Notes: generated by a model not told the origin, from the letters alone. Positions 44,231 through 53,646 are shown, counted from the first letter of the stretch. The stretch is DNA of 64,000 nucleotides from Hyphomonas pacifica (GCF_000682675.1 NZ_AWFA01000045.1:62001-126000); one strand, 5' to 3'. Program-made: numbers and translations.

Positions 44231-44497
44231 GACACCTAACCTCCAAAGGGCTTTTAACCAGCTTTGGGCGTTAGTACAGGGGGCCCCCAGTTTAAGGGTT
44301 GGCCCAGATGTCCGCCGCTTCAATTTCGAACGGCGATGTAGGAGACTCTTTTCGGGCATGCAAGCAAAAATTTTGGGCAGCATACATTTTTTGTCACCCA
44401 TAGATAACATTCGGGGCTTAAAGCCCTTATTCTACAGGGGCAAAACCTTGCCGCTAATTGATCAAAACGCGACCACTTGCCGAGGAGTTCCTCCCGA
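44231..44497 (-). promoter_or_regulatory. Long leader of the ornithine decarboxylase gene
   Basis: This region is gene-free. On the minus strand an upstream in-frame stretch begins at an ATG near 44359 and encodes a basic peptide (HRRSKLKRR) that runs into the decarboxylase. A CCAAAG/CTTTGG stem overlaps the edge of the ribosome-binding site. Alphaproteobacterial ornithine decarboxylases often carry the speF leader RNA; I cannot confirm that motif by eye. The divergent PstS gene must also have its promoter here. Confidence 0.35.
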
Positions 44498-45598
44498 ATG
44501 ACAGCCAGGCTTGGGCCTCTCTTCGTATCTCTTTTGATGGCGTGCCTGGTAGCATGCGGCAAAACGGATTTGTCCGAACTCGAGACCGGAGACGTTATCC
44601 TGCCACCACCGGTGGACCGAGAGGATGCGCAGAAGATCCGCGTTGTCGGCTCGTCCACGGTGGCGCCCTTTGCGACGACCGTGGCCGAGCGATTTGGCGC
44701 GACCACCCGTTACCCGACGCCGATTGTCGAGACGACCGGCACAGGTGGTGGCTTCAAGACCTTCTGCCAGCGCATCGGCCCGAACCATCCCTCCATCGCG
44801 GATGCCTCGCGCCCCGTGCATGAGAGCGAGACGGCCCTGTGTGCCAGCAATGGCATTACGGATATCACCGCGCTCTCGATCGGCTTTGACGGCATCGTGC
44901 TGGCCAATGCCCGCGAGGCCCCACCACTGGATCTGAGAAAGGTGGACCTTTACCGCGCCTTGGCGGCAGAGCTGCCGGACGGGCAGGGCGGCTTCATCGC
45001 CAATCCCTACAAAAGCTGGATCGAGGTCAATCCGAATCTACCGGATGAGCAGATCATGGTGTTCGGCCCGCCGCCTACCTCCGGTACGCGTGATGCCTTT
45101 GTCGAACTGGGCATGGAACAGGGGGCGCTGGCCATTCCGGACATGGCAGCCCTCCAGTCAGCTGACCCCGACGCCTACAAGCTGCGCACGCATACGATCC
45201 GTACCGATGGTGCCTGGATCGATATGGGCGAGAATGACACGGCGGTCATCCAGTCCCTGATCAAGACGCCAACTGCCATAGGCGTGCTCGGCTATTCCTT
45301 TCTGGAGCAGAATGGAGACCGTGTGAAAGCGGCCCATTTGGACGGGGTCGCCGTGACATTTGAGGCAATTGCGTCGGGCAATTATGGCCTGTCGCGCAGC
45401 ATGTATATCTATGTGAAAGACCAGAATTTGCCGCTTGTGCCGGGCCTGTCGGAATTCATTACGGAATTCGTGTCAGACCGCGCCATGGGGCCGGATGGCT
45501 ATCTGTTGGAAAAGGGGCTGATCCCGCTGAAGGTTGAAGACCGGCTTGCCCAGCAGGAAATTGCCGAGCAACTGGCCAATCGCGGCGCGCGGAGATAG
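44498..45598 (+). CDS. PstS-like phosphate-binding lipoprotein
   Basis: A 366-residue substrate-binding protein. Signal peptide with lipobox (LVAC, Cys20). The phosphate-loop RVVGSSTVAPF near residue 50 and SGTRDAF near 205 match PstS-type proteins. It should bind phosphate in the periplasm for a Pst transporter, whose pstCAB genes are not in the window. A PhoR-type kinase lies 2.7 kb upstream, fitting phosphate starvation control. The ATG at 44498 follows GAGGAG; the frame extends to a TTG at 44477. Confidence 0.88.
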   Translation: MTARLGPLFVSLLMACLVACGKTDLSELETGDVILPPPVDREDAQKIRVVGSSTVAPFATTVAERFGATTRYPTPIVETTGTGGGFKTFCQRIGPNHPSIADASRPVHESETALCASNGITDITALSIGFDGIVLANAREAPPLDLRKVDLYRALAAELPDGQGGFIANPYKSWIEVNPNLPDEQIMVFGPPPTSGTRDAFVELGMEQGALAIPDMAALQSADPDAYKLRTHTIRTDGAWIDMGENDTAVIQSLIKTPTAIGVLGYSFLEQNGDRVKAAHLDGVAVTFEAIASGNYGLSRSMYIYVKDQNLPLVPGLSEFITEFVSDRAMGPDGYLLEKGLIPLKVEDRLAQQEIAEQLANRGARR

Positions 45599-45605
45599 CC
45601 GGGCC

Positions 45606-46712
45606 CTACAAGCCGGGAATCTGAGGCTTCTTGCGGCGGCGCAGGCGGATTTTCTGCCAGAAACGCTTGCGGGCAGGGGCCGGCAGGGGCTGCAAATTTT
45701 CGATGAAGGCTTCCGCGCAGGCGCGCCAGCTATAGCCCTCGGCGTATTTGCGGCAGGTCTCCCGGTCCAGCTCCAGACAGGCCTTTGCGCCCGATGCCAG
45801 ATCGCCGCCGACGGGCGTGATCGTGCCGGCATTCGAGCCGGGAATGACATCGCGCGGCCCGGTGGCCTCAAAGGCCGCCACAGGCGTGCCGGAGGCCATC
45901 GCTTCCAGCACGACCAGGCCGAACGTGTCGGTCAGGCTGGGAAAGACGAACACGTCTGCGCAAGCATAATATGTGGCCAGTTCCTCGCCGAACTTGGCGC
46001 CCAGAAACACGACATCCTTGTAGCGCTTTTCCAGCTCTTCGCGTTGCGGGCCGTCTCCAATGATCACCTTGGTGCCCGGCAGATCCAGCTCTGCGAAGGC
46101 TTCGATATTCTTCTCCACTGCCACACGGCCGACATTCAGGAAGATCGGACGGGCCAAGCCTTTGAACGGGTCATTTTCCGCACCTTCCGAAATGCGCTTG
46201 TCCGGATTGAAGAGAGTCGTATCCACGCCGCGGCTCCATGCGACGAGATTGATGAAGCGCTGGGCTTTCAGTTCCTCCACCATGGACGGGGTCGGCACCA
46301 TCACCTTGCCGGAATATTTGTGGAACCAGCGCACAAAGGAATAGCCGGCAGAGATGGGTATTGGCAGGCGGGCGGCCACATATTCCGGGAAGCGTGTGTG
46401 ATAGGCTGTCGAGAAGGGGTGTTTCACCGTCAGGCACATGGCGCGTCCGGCCATGCCCAGCGTGCCTTCTGTGGCAATATGAATGGCATCCGGCTCGAAC
46501 TCGTGGAAGCGTTCCTCGATCCGATGGCGGGCGAACAGGGCCAGCTTGATTTCCGGATAGGTCGGCAGCGGCATGGTCATGAAGCCCTGTCCGGGATGAA
46601 CAATCTCCCAGACATGGCCCATGGCCTCGGTTTCCTCGATTACGCGCTTCATTGTGCGCACGACGCCATTCACCTGAGGATCCCAGGCGTCCGTTACGAG
46701 CATGATGCGCAT
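45606..46712 (-). CDS. Glycosyltransferase family 4 protein
   Basis: A 368-residue GT-B glycosyltransferase starting MRIMLVTDAWDPQVNGVVRT, as in the MgtA/SqdX-like group of mannosyl- or glycolipid glucosyltransferases. The donor domain has FLNVGRVAVEKNIEAF and the retaining motif in DTFGLVVLEAMASGTPV, with Asp in place of the first Glu of EX7E. AAGGAG six bases before the ATG sets the start. It may add a sugar to a membrane lipid; the acceptor is unknown. The C-terminus is very basic. Confidence 0.88.
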   Translation of the reverse strand: MRIMLVTDAWDPQVNGVVRTMKRVIEETEAMGHVWEIVHPGQGFMTMPLPTYPEIKLALFARHRIEERFHEFEPDAIHIATEGTLGMAGRAMCLTVKHPFSTAYHTRFPEYVAARLPIPISAGYSFVRWFHKYSGKVMVPTPSMVEELKAQRFINLVAWSRGVDTTLFNPDKRISEGAENDPFKGLARPIFLNVGRVAVEKNIEAFAELDLPGTKVIIGDGPQREELEKRYKDVVFLGAKFGEELATYYACADVFVFPSLTDTFGLVVLEAMASGTPVAAFEATGPRDVIPGSNAGTITPVGGDLASGAKACLELDRETCRKYAEGYSWRACAEAFIENLQPLPAPARKRFWQKIRLRRRKKPQIPGL

Positions 46713-46950
46713 GAGCGCTCCTTCAACAGCCTCAGCCACAGTCCCGCGCCATCTTGGCGGGCTTGCAACATTGCGTAAAGGGCCAGCGTTCTCCTGAACA
46801 GCCCCCCTGTGCAGGCAACATAGGTGATAGGCTTCTGCCCCGGTTTGGCTTAATGAGAGGCAAAAATTGGCCCGGATTCGCCTTTTGCGGATTAAAGCCT
46901 AGTGTACTTAGCTCTTACACCATTCACACATACGCTCATTCAGGAATTAT
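46713..46950. other. Divergent promoter region of GT4 and putA
   Basis: 238 bases without a gene. It must hold the promoters of both genes. I see no convincing operator palindrome and no PutA-type repeat; PutA here lacks a DNA-binding domain, so control by a separate regulator is expected. Confidence 0.4.
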
Positions 46951-49900
46951 ATGGCTGACACGCTTGCTTTGGAAAAGATCGACTGGAACTCCCTCGACGA
47001 CATCAAATTTGCCGATGAAGAGGCGCTTCTTGAAGATCTGCTGAAACAATCCCCCCTTTCTGACGATCTGCGCCAGGCCACGATGCGGCGCGCACTGGAT
47101 CTGGTCGAAAAGGCGCGCCAGCAGGACAAGAACAAGGGTATGATGGAGAGCTTCCTGGAGGAGTTCGGTCTGTCAAATGCCGAGGGGCTGGCACTGATGT
47201 GTCTGGCAGAGGCCTTGCTTCGCGTGCCGGATGCCGAGACACGCGACGAACTGATTGCCGAGAAGATCAGCTCCGGTGACTGGAGTGCACATATGGGGCA
47301 GTCGGATTCGTGGCTGGTCAATGCGTCCACCTGGGGGCTGATGCTGACAGGTCGTGTTATTGGCGTGCCGGCCAGCCTGAAAAAGGGACCGGGAAACTTT
47401 GTGCAGGGCCTGATTCGTGAGAGCGGTGAACCGGTCATTCGCGCCGCAATGATGCAGGCCATGCGGATCATGGGCGAACAATTCGTGCTGGGGCGCAATG
47501 TGAAGGATGCGCAGAAACGCGGTCGCCGAATGGTGAAGGCGGGCGAGGCCGCGCATTTCAGTTTTGACATGCTTGGGGAAGGCGCCCGCACGGCCAAGGA
47601 TGCCGAGCGCTACCTCAAGGCCTATCAGACCGCAATTGATGCCGTCGCCGCCGATAAGGACCCCTCTGTCCCGCCGGAACAGGCCAATGGCGTCTCGGTG
47701 AAACTCTCCGCGCTACACCCACGCTATGAAGCGGTGAATGAAGCGCGCGTCATGGAAGAGCTGTATCCCGATGTGCTGGAGCTCTGCGAGCGCGCCGCCA
47801 AGTCAAACGTCAATCTTTGTCTGGATGCAGAAGAAGCTGATCGCCTGGTCCTCAGCCTGAAAATTCTCGAGCGCTTGGCGCGCGAACCCTCGCTGAAGGG
47901 CTGGAACGGCCTCGGCCTTGCCCTGCAGGCGTATCAGAAACGTGCCGGCACGGTGATTGATCTGCTTAAGGAACTTGCCGGGCAGACCCGCCGCCGCTTC
48001 ATGGTGCGCCTTGTGAAGGGCGCCTATTGGGACAGCGAGATCAAGCATTCGCACGTCGAAGGTTTCCCGAACTTCCCTGTATTTACCACGAAGAACGGTA
48101 CGGACTTCCATTACATTGCCTGCGCGCGGAAGATGCTGGAAGCGTCCGGTGCGATCTATCCGCAATTTGCCACGCACAATGCCCACTCCGTCGCGGCGAT
48201 TGAGCAGCTGGCGGACGATATCGGCACCACGGCATTTGAATTCCAGCGTCTGCACGGCATGGGCGAAGCGCTCTATGCGGCGGCGGATGCAGGCCGCAAG
48301 GTCCGCGTCTATGCCCCGGTCGGCGCCCACCGCGACCTGCTGCCCTATCTGGTGCGCCGCCTGTTGGAGAATGGTGCCAATACCAGTTTCGTGCACTCCT
48401 TTCTCGATCCGGACGTTCCGGCCGAACAGGTTGTGGCTGACCCGATCGTGAAGGTGGAAGTCGGCCCGCGCCGTCACCCGCGCATCCCGACACCGCCGCG
48501 CCTTTACGGGCCGGACCGGCGCAACTCCTCCGGCATGGATATCAGTCAGAATGCTGTCCGCAAGCAGCTGGCCGCAGCCGTCAAATCCTTCCGTGACAGC
48601 CCTGCGATTTCTGCAGGGCCGATTGTCAACGGCAAGGCAGAGACAGGCGGCGGCGACATGGTACGCGTTCCGTTCGACACTGAAATCGTGCTCGGCTCCG
48701 TCAAGGAAGCCGACGAGAAACAAATCGACCAGGCTCTCAAATCTGCGGCCGGCTATCAGGTTGGCTGGGATCGTCTCGGGGGGGCAGAGCGCGCCAAGCA
48801 TCTGCGTGCCATGGGTGACATTCTCGAAGAGAACATGACGCGCTTGATCGCGCTTATGGCCCGCGAAGGAGGCAAAACGCTCGGCGACGGCGTGGCTGAA
48901 GTGCGCGAGGCGGTTGATTTCTGCCGCTATTACGCCAAGCAGGCCGAGGCGGAATTCACCGGCGCGGTCCGCCTGCCGGGGCCGACAGGCGAGACCAACC
49001 AGATCTCCCTGCACGGACGAGGTGTCTTCTGCTGCATCAGCCCGTGGAACTTCCCGCTAGCCATCTTTACGGGCCAGATCGCGGCCGCACTGGCCGCCGG
49101 CAATACGGTCGTTGCCAAGCCGGCTGAGCAAACACCGCTGATCGCGTTTGAAGCCGTGAAGCTGTTCCACAAGGCGGGCCTGCCGGTAGAGACCCTGCAC
49201 CTTCTGCCGGGCCGCGGCGAGACAGTCGGCTCTGCCCTGATCAAGGATCCCCGCGTCTCCGGTGTCTGCTTCACGGGCGGTACCAGCACGGCACGCATCA
49301 TTGCCAAGTCACTGGCAGATCGCGACGGACCGATCATTCCGCTGATCGCGGAGACAGGCGGTTTGAACGGTTTGTTCGTCGATACGACGGCGCTGAGGGA
49401 GCAGGTGATCGACGACATCATCGTGTCGGCCTATGGCTCGGCCGGGCAGCGCTGCTCTGCCCTTCGGGTCGCATTCTTGCCGCATGATACGGCCGACATG
49501 CTGATTGACGGCCTGATCGGCGCAATGAACGAACTAAAGTTAGGCGACCCGGCCGATCCGGATACAGATGTCGGCCCGGTCATCGACCAGGAATCCCGCG
49601 AGATGCTGCAGGACTACCTGACGAAGATGGAGAAAGAGGCCAAAGTGCTTCACCAGATCCCGGCGGGCAAGATTGGTGAGACTGGCTATGGCTTCGGCCC
49701 GGCGTTGATCGAGCTGAAATCCCTTGATCAGATCACGGAAGAGAAATTCGGCCCGATCCTCCACATTGTCCGCTATGATCCGGATGATATTGATGAGGTC
49801 GGTGCGGCGCTGAAAGCGAAAGGCTATGGCCTGACACTGGGCATCCATTCACGTCTGGACAGCTTCCAGATCGAAGTGCGCGATGCCGTGCCGGTCGGCA

Positions 49901-50085
49901 ACACCTATGTGAACCGCTCCATGACCGGAGCCGTGGTAGGCGTGCAGCCTTTTGGCGGCGAAGGCCTCTCCGGAACCGGGCCAAAAGCAGGTGGACCACA
50001 CTACTTGCATCGTTTCGCCACAGAGCGCACTCTTACTGTGAATATCACGGCACAGGGAGGCGACACCGAACTCCTCAGCCTCTAG
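46951..50085 (+). CDS. putA: Bifunctional proline dehydrogenase / P5C dehydrogenase
   Basis: 1044 residues. The N-terminal arm and FAD-binding PRODH barrel (about 150-470) oxidise proline to pyrroline-5-carboxylate. The aldehyde dehydrogenase half (about 540-1030) makes glutamate with NAD+; its Glu is in PLIAETGGLN near 800 and its Cys in GSAGQRCSALR near 834. No ribbon-helix-helix region precedes the arm, so this is a PutA that is not a repressor. Substrate is channelled between sites. Monocistronic or followed by the RsiV-like lipoprotein ten bases on. Confidence 0.96.
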   Translation: MADTLALEKIDWNSLDDIKFADEEALLEDLLKQSPLSDDLRQATMRRALDLVEKARQQDKNKGMMESFLEEFGLSNAEGLALMCLAEALLRVPDAETRDELIAEKISSGDWSAHMGQSDSWLVNASTWGLMLTGRVIGVPASLKKGPGNFVQGLIRESGEPVIRAAMMQAMRIMGEQFVLGRNVKDAQKRGRRMVKAGEAAHFSFDMLGEGARTAKDAERYLKAYQTAIDAVAADKDPSVPPEQANGVSVKLSALHPRYEAVNEARVMEELYPDVLELCERAAKSNVNLCLDAEEADRLVLSLKILERLAREPSLKGWNGLGLALQAYQKRAGTVIDLLKELAGQTRRRFMVRLVKGAYWDSEIKHSHVEGFPNFPVFTTKNGTDFHYIACARKMLEASGAIYPQFATHNAHSVAAIEQLADDIGTTAFEFQRLHGMGEALYAAADAGRKVRVYAPVGAHRDLLPYLVRRLLENGANTSFVHSFLDPDVPAEQVVADPIVKVEVGPRRHPRIPTPPRLYGPDRRNSSGMDISQNAVRKQLAAAVKSFRDSPAISAGPIVNGKAETGGGDMVRVPFDTEIVLGSVKEADEKQIDQALKSAAGYQVGWDRLGGAERAKHLRAMGDILEENMTRLIALMAREGGKTLGDGVAEVREAVDFCRYYAKQAEAEFTGAVRLPGPTGETNQISLHGRGVFCCISPWNFPLAIFTGQIAAALAAGNTVVAKPAEQTPLIAFEAVKLFHKAGLPVETLHLLPGRGETVGSALIKDPRVSGVCFTGGTSTARIIAKSLADRDGPIIPLIAETGGLNGLFVDTTALREQVIDDIIVSAYGSAGQRCSALRVAFLPHDTADMLIDGLIGAMNELKLGDPADPDTDVGPVIDQESREMLQDYLTKMEKEAKVLHQIPAGKIGETGYGFGPALIELKSLDQITEEKFGPILHIVRYDPDDIDEVGAALKAKGYGLTLGIHSRLDSFQIEVRDAVPVGNTYVNRSMTGAVVGVQPFGGEGLSGTGPKAGGPHYLHRFATERTLTVNITAQGGDTELLSL

Positions 50086-50095
50086 GGAGACCGGC

Positions 50096-50956
50096 ATGAA
50101 GACACTCGCAATGGCTACGCTCGCAGGGGCCCTTCTTCTGGCAGGCTGCCAGAAGAAGGTGCGGGAACTGCCCGATGCGGGCGAAGCTGTTGCAGGCCAA
50201 GGCGATGATTATGACGGCTCAGTCGATGTCACGGCCATCGAAACCCTTGCGGATCTGCCGCGTGAAATTCTCGTCGATGATGAGTATCTGAAGGCAGAGG
50301 TCACCTTTGATGAGGGCCTGTTCCAGAAGGCACCCGCCATCGCGATGGATGTGGTCGACAGCGCGCAGATCCGCATCGAGGCCATGCTGGCCGATGCCAA
50401 GGCCTACAAGGAAGCCGATCCGGACTATTTCCGGCCCTATGTCGTGCGCGTCCAGTGGAATGTCGTGGCAGAAGCCGGCAATGTGATGAGCCTTGAGGGC
50501 TTCATCTATACCTTCACCGGCGGCGCGCATGGCAATTACATGACCGATGCGCGGCTTTATGATTCCCAGACGGGCCAGCCCATGCGGCTCAGCAATTTCT
50601 TCCTTCAGCCGCAAGCGACAATCCGTGAGCACATGAATCTGGTTTGGCAGGAGATTGCCGAGCAGAAACAGCGCAAGGCTGGCGGTTCAGGCCAGCTGGA
50701 AACATTTGCTGCCGAGGCCGCTGAACTGGTCAATGCAGACAGCATCCTCGCAGGGGAGGTGAATTTCGTGCCGTCCACTGTGCCTGGAAAATTCGGTGGC
50801 TATGTCGTGCATTTTGCGCCCTATGACATTGGGGCGTATGCGGAGGGAGCCTATCACATTACGGTGCCGCAATCGGCCTTTCGGGACAAGCTGAAGCCTG
50901 AATATCTGAACCTGTTTGACGGGCAGCCTGCCCCCGTTGAGCGTATGGGGGACTAG
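50096..50956 (+). CDS. DUF3298/RsiV-like lipoprotein
   Basis: 286 residues. The lipobox is LAGC (Cys18). A DUF4163-like domain (about 55-135) is followed by a DUF3298 domain with the conserved YTFTGGAHGNY near 140 and the closing HFAPYDIGAYAEGAYHITVP. RsiV in Bacillus uses this fold to bind lysozyme, but Gram-negative relatives are uncharacterised. It starts ten bases after putA and may be cotranscribed. GGGAGA precedes the ATG. Confidence 0.85.
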   Translation: MKTLAMATLAGALLLAGCQKKVRELPDAGEAVAGQGDDYDGSVDVTAIETLADLPREILVDDEYLKAEVTFDEGLFQKAPAIAMDVVDSAQIRIEAMLADAKAYKEADPDYFRPYVVRVQWNVVAEAGNVMSLEGFIYTFTGGAHGNYMTDARLYDSQTGQPMRLSNFFLQPQATIREHMNLVWQEIAEQKQRKAGGSGQLETFAAEAAELVNADSILAGEVNFVPSTVPGKFGGYVVHFAPYDIGAYAEGAYHITVPQSAFRDKLKPEYLNLFDGQPAPVERMGD

Positions 50957-50959
50957 CTG

Positions 50960-51274
50960 CTACTTCTTCACAAGTGTGCAGCCCATGCCAGGTTCGTATC
51001 GAGCTTCGGCCTTTACGAGGCCGCCCAGCACGCTGGCGCGAGTCACATTGTTCTCATCGCTGAAAGTGATGGCGCTGACATCCACGGTGAAGTCGTTGCG
51101 GCAGCTTTCCATCTCCCGCTCGCCAATGTGCAGGCAGGAGCAAACCGTCTTGGCACCATAGGCCGTGGCGACACGTGCAAAGGCCACCTGATCCTTCAGC
51201 CAGAATTGCCAGACAGCGCCGCCAATGACGGCCAATGTCACCGCGACAATCAAAAGTGCTTTGACGAGTTTCAT
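50960..51274 (-). CDS. Membrane-anchored small protein of unknown function
   Basis: 104 residues. One N-terminal membrane helix (about 5-23, ALLIVAVTLAVIGGAVW) is followed by a periplasmic domain with four cysteines (VCSCLH, SCRND, GCTL), suggesting disulfides. It is convergent with the RsiV-like gene (three bases apart) and divergent from the serine hydrolase gene, 47 bases away. I do not recognise the family. Confidence 0.7.
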   Translation of the reverse strand: MKLVKALLIVAVTLAVIGGAVWQFWLKDQVAFARVATAYGAKTVCSCLHIGEREMESCRNDFTVDVSAITFSDENNVTRASVLGGLVKAEARYEPGMGCTLVKK

Positions 51275-51321
51275 CCCTTGCCCCTAATCTTTGACACAAA
51301 GAGTAAGGGAGAGCGGGCAAG

Positions 51322-52530
51322 ATGGGCAAGTTTTTCGTGTGCAGCAGATACGTTAAATCAGGATTGGCAGCGCTGGGCCTGATGCTGGCGCCGGGCCTTG
51401 CCAGTGCGGAACCACTTGTGCGGCTGCCGCCCCAGCCGGACGAGCTCGCCTGGCCAACAAGTGGCTGGGAGACGGGAGAGATGCCGGCGGAAACGGCGAT
51501 CCTTGTCCAGCCCGTCATTGACCACGCCATGGCAGGTGAACTGGCCGATCCGATGGGGGAGACGCGAGCGGTCGTTATCATTCATCATGGCAAACTGGTT
51601 TTCGAGACCTATCGCGAGGGCTTTGGGCCGGACACCAAGCAGGTCTCCTGGAGCATGGCGAAGTCGATCACCTCCTCGCTGGTCGGGCGGGCGGTCAAGC
51701 TGGGCCTGATTGATGATCTGGACGCCCCCATGCCAACACCGTTTGCAGCAGGCGATCCGAGGGCGGAAATTACCTGGCGTCAATGGCTGACCATGACGGA
51801 CGGGCTCGACTATCTGGAAATCGGCGCAACTGATCTGAGGACGAATGATGTTGTACAGATGATGTATGGCCCCGGTCGCTTCGATGTCTTGCAATATGCG
51901 CAGGATAATCTGCCACCCGTGCACACGCCGGGGGCTATGTGGAACTATTCCACGGCGGGCTTTCATCTGATCGGCCATGCGCTGCAGCAGGTCAGCGGCG
52001 CGGCGAGCTTCACGGACTGGTTCGATCGTAATCTGGCAGACCCCATCGGCATGGATGCGGTAATCGAATATGACACAGCGGGCACCTATCTCGGCGGGTC
52101 GCTCGTCTGGGCGTCTGCACGGGATTTTGCGAAATTCGGCTATCTATATCTGCGTGACGGCATGTGGGACGGGCGGCGCCTGCTGCCGGACGGCTGGGTG
52201 GATTTTTCTCGTACCGACCCGGAAGACACAGACGCGAATACTTATGGGGCCGGTTTCTGGCTGACGCCGTCAGCCAACCCTGTGCCGGCCAGTCAGGCTG
52301 CGCACTCGCCGCCCTATGATGCCTTCTCCGCGCAGGGCCATGAGGGCCAGACCATCTGGATCGTGCCGAGCCGGGATCTGGTCATCGTGCATCTTGGGCT
52401 GATGGACAATGCGGGTGAAAACTGGCCGCATCTGTATGAGTGGAACCAGGAAATGGCGCGGGCCTTTCCGCCCATCGCTGCGGACGCGAACGCGCCGGAA
52501 GAAACAGAAGCAGCAGAACAGCTCCAATAG
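51322..52530 (+). CDS. Exported serine hydrolase, beta-lactamase class C family
   Basis: A 402-residue periplasmic enzyme. Signal peptide ends near residue 29 (ASA-EP). SxxK is SMAK (Ser111, Lys114) in SWSMAKSITSSLVG, and the second motif is YSTAGFHL near 209. A late GHEGQTIW segment matches the class C-like third motif position. Closest in style to 6-aminohexanoate-dimer hydrolase/esterase-like proteins. The Ser-rich C-terminus ends in an acidic Glu/Ala tail. Natural substrate unknown. Confidence 0.87.
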   Translation: MGKFFVCSRYVKSGLAALGLMLAPGLASAEPLVRLPPQPDELAWPTSGWETGEMPAETAILVQPVIDHAMAGELADPMGETRAVVIIHHGKLVFETYREGFGPDTKQVSWSMAKSITSSLVGRAVKLGLIDDLDAPMPTPFAAGDPRAEITWRQWLTMTDGLDYLEIGATDLRTNDVVQMMYGPGRFDVLQYAQDNLPPVHTPGAMWNYSTAGFHLIGHALQQVSGAASFTDWFDRNLADPIGMDAVIEYDTAGTYLGGSLVWASARDFAKFGYLYLRDGMWDGRRLLPDGWVDFSRTDPEDTDANTYGAGFWLTPSANPVPASQAAHSPPYDAFSAQGHEGQTIWIVPSRDLVIVHLGLMDNAGENWPHLYEWNQEMARAFPPIAADANAPEETEAAEQLQ

Positions 52531-52600
52531 AATGGGGCTTCGATGGGGCTGTTTGGGCCTCTTTCGGGTTTCTTTTGGGATAGTTTAGGAGCTAAGTTCA

Positions 52601-52630
52601 GGGGTGGGGAGGCGCGGCTTGTCCACCCCC
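52601..52630. terminator. Possible bidirectional terminator hairpin
   Basis: Seven-base arms GGGGTGG (52601-52607) and CCACCCC (52623-52629) with a 15-base loop lie in the 108-base gap between two convergent genes. Only weak T-rich sequence flanks it. Confidence 0.4.
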
Positions 52631-52638
52631 AAACTTGT

Positions 52639-53058
52639 TTAATCGCCAGCCACCATGAAGTGGGCCATTAGCGTCGTAACGGGTTTTTCGCGCTCGTCCT
52701 GCCAGGCTTCGGCGCGGACCGAGCACATGCGCCGGCCCATCTTGGTGATCTCGGCGCGGGCATAGAGATCCTTGGCATGACCCTGGCGCAGATAGTCAAT
52801 TGTCAGATTGATCGGTCTTGGCGGACGGGCCAGATGTTCCGTCACCAGGAAGACCTGTGCCTGTGATGTCAGCTCCAGGAAGGCGCCAATCGCCCCGCCA
52901 TGGATGGCCTTGATCATGAAATTGCCGATCAGCTTGTCCTGAAAGGGCATGATCATGGTCATCTCGTCGCCCATGACTTCGCAGCGCAAGCCCATTTCCT
53001 GGGCCAGCGGTGTGCGGGCGATGAAGGCGCGCACTTCGTCAGCGCGGGTCAGTTTCAT
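52639..53058 (-). CDS. PaaI-type hotdog thioesterase
   Basis: 139 residues of the hotdog fold. The active-site loop is MIKAIHGGAIGAFLE, with the HGG turn characteristic of PaaI/YigI-like acyl-CoA thioesterases, followed by NLTIDYLRQG. It should hydrolyse a CoA thioester. ATG 53058 has AGAGGAA close upstream; an ATG at 53073 overlaps the stop of the upstream paralogue (TGATG) and is an alternative. Second gene of a two-gene thioesterase operon. Confidence 0.88.
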   Translation of the reverse strand: MKLTRADEVRAFIARTPLAQEMGLRCEVMGDEMTMIMPFQDKLIGNFMIKAIHGGAIGAFLELTSQAQVFLVTEHLARPPRPINLTIDYLRQGHAKDLYARAEITKMGRRMCSVRAEAWQDEREKPVTTLMAHFMVAGD

Positions 53059-53072
53059 GTCTTCCTCTTCCA

Positions 53073-53555
53073 TCAGCCCATCCTCGCAATGCTTTCCGCA
53101 GGGCGCGGCTTGTTGATGGCGAAGGCACCGGCTGCGGTGGCGATCACCTTGTCGCGGCTTTCATGATAGGCCCAGGCGCGCGTGAAGCAGATGTTGCGCG
53201 TGGTGTGATAGCATTCGGCTTCGCCAATGATGTCACGGCCTTTTTCTGCCGGTCGCATATAGTCGATCCGCAAATCCAGCGTTGCCACAAAGCGCGGTTT
53301 GGAAAGTGCCGAGCTGGCCGCCGTGCCGGACAGATTGTCCAGAAACGCGGTCAGCACGCCGCCATGGATCACGCCCGTATCCGGATCGCCCACCAGGCGC
53401 TCCTTCCAAGGCTGCAGCCCCCAGGCATGACCTTTCTCGATGCGTGTGAACCGGAACGCCATTCGGCGACCCCATGGAATACCGCCGCTGATCATTTCTA
53501 TGTTTTCTTTCATCAGCTCCCAAGGTTCGGGGGCTGACGCGGGGTCATTGCTCAT
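53073..53555 (-). CDS. PaaI-type hotdog thioesterase
   Basis: 160 residues of the hotdog fold, a paralogue of the next gene. The active-site turn is TGVIHGGVLTAFLDN near 66-80, then TLDLRIDYMRPAEKG. Predicted acyl-CoA thioesterase. I chose ATG 53555, since GAGGG lies just upstream; ATG 53567 is also in frame. The pair overlaps by one base. Divergent from the FMO gene. Confidence 0.88.
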   Translation of the reverse strand: MSNDPASAPEPWELMKENIEMISGGIPWGRRMAFRFTRIEKGHAWGLQPWKERLVGDPDTGVIHGGVLTAFLDNLSGTAASSALSKPRFVATLDLRIDYMRPAEKGRDIIGEAECYHTTRNICFTRAWAYHESRDKVIATAAGAFAINKPRPAESIARMG

Positions 53556-53571
53556 TTTGGCCCTCATTCGT

Positions 53572-53609
53572 TTGACGAGTTGTTTTGCCCCGATAACATC
53601 ATTGTCAAA
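53572..53609. promoter_or_regulatory. Possible FMO promoter and flanking inverted repeat
   Basis: Plus strand TTGACG (53572-53577), 16 bases, TAACAT (53594-53599). The hexamers TTTGAC (53571-53576) and GTCAAA (53604-53609) form an inverted repeat across the divergent promoter region. Weak evidence. Confidence 0.3.
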
Positions 53610-53646
53610 AGAGCAAAAACAAACAGCTCATCTGGAGGAAGAGAAA

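Noticed and set aside
47803-49014. 403-codon minus-strand ORF
   Set aside because: Shadow of putA.
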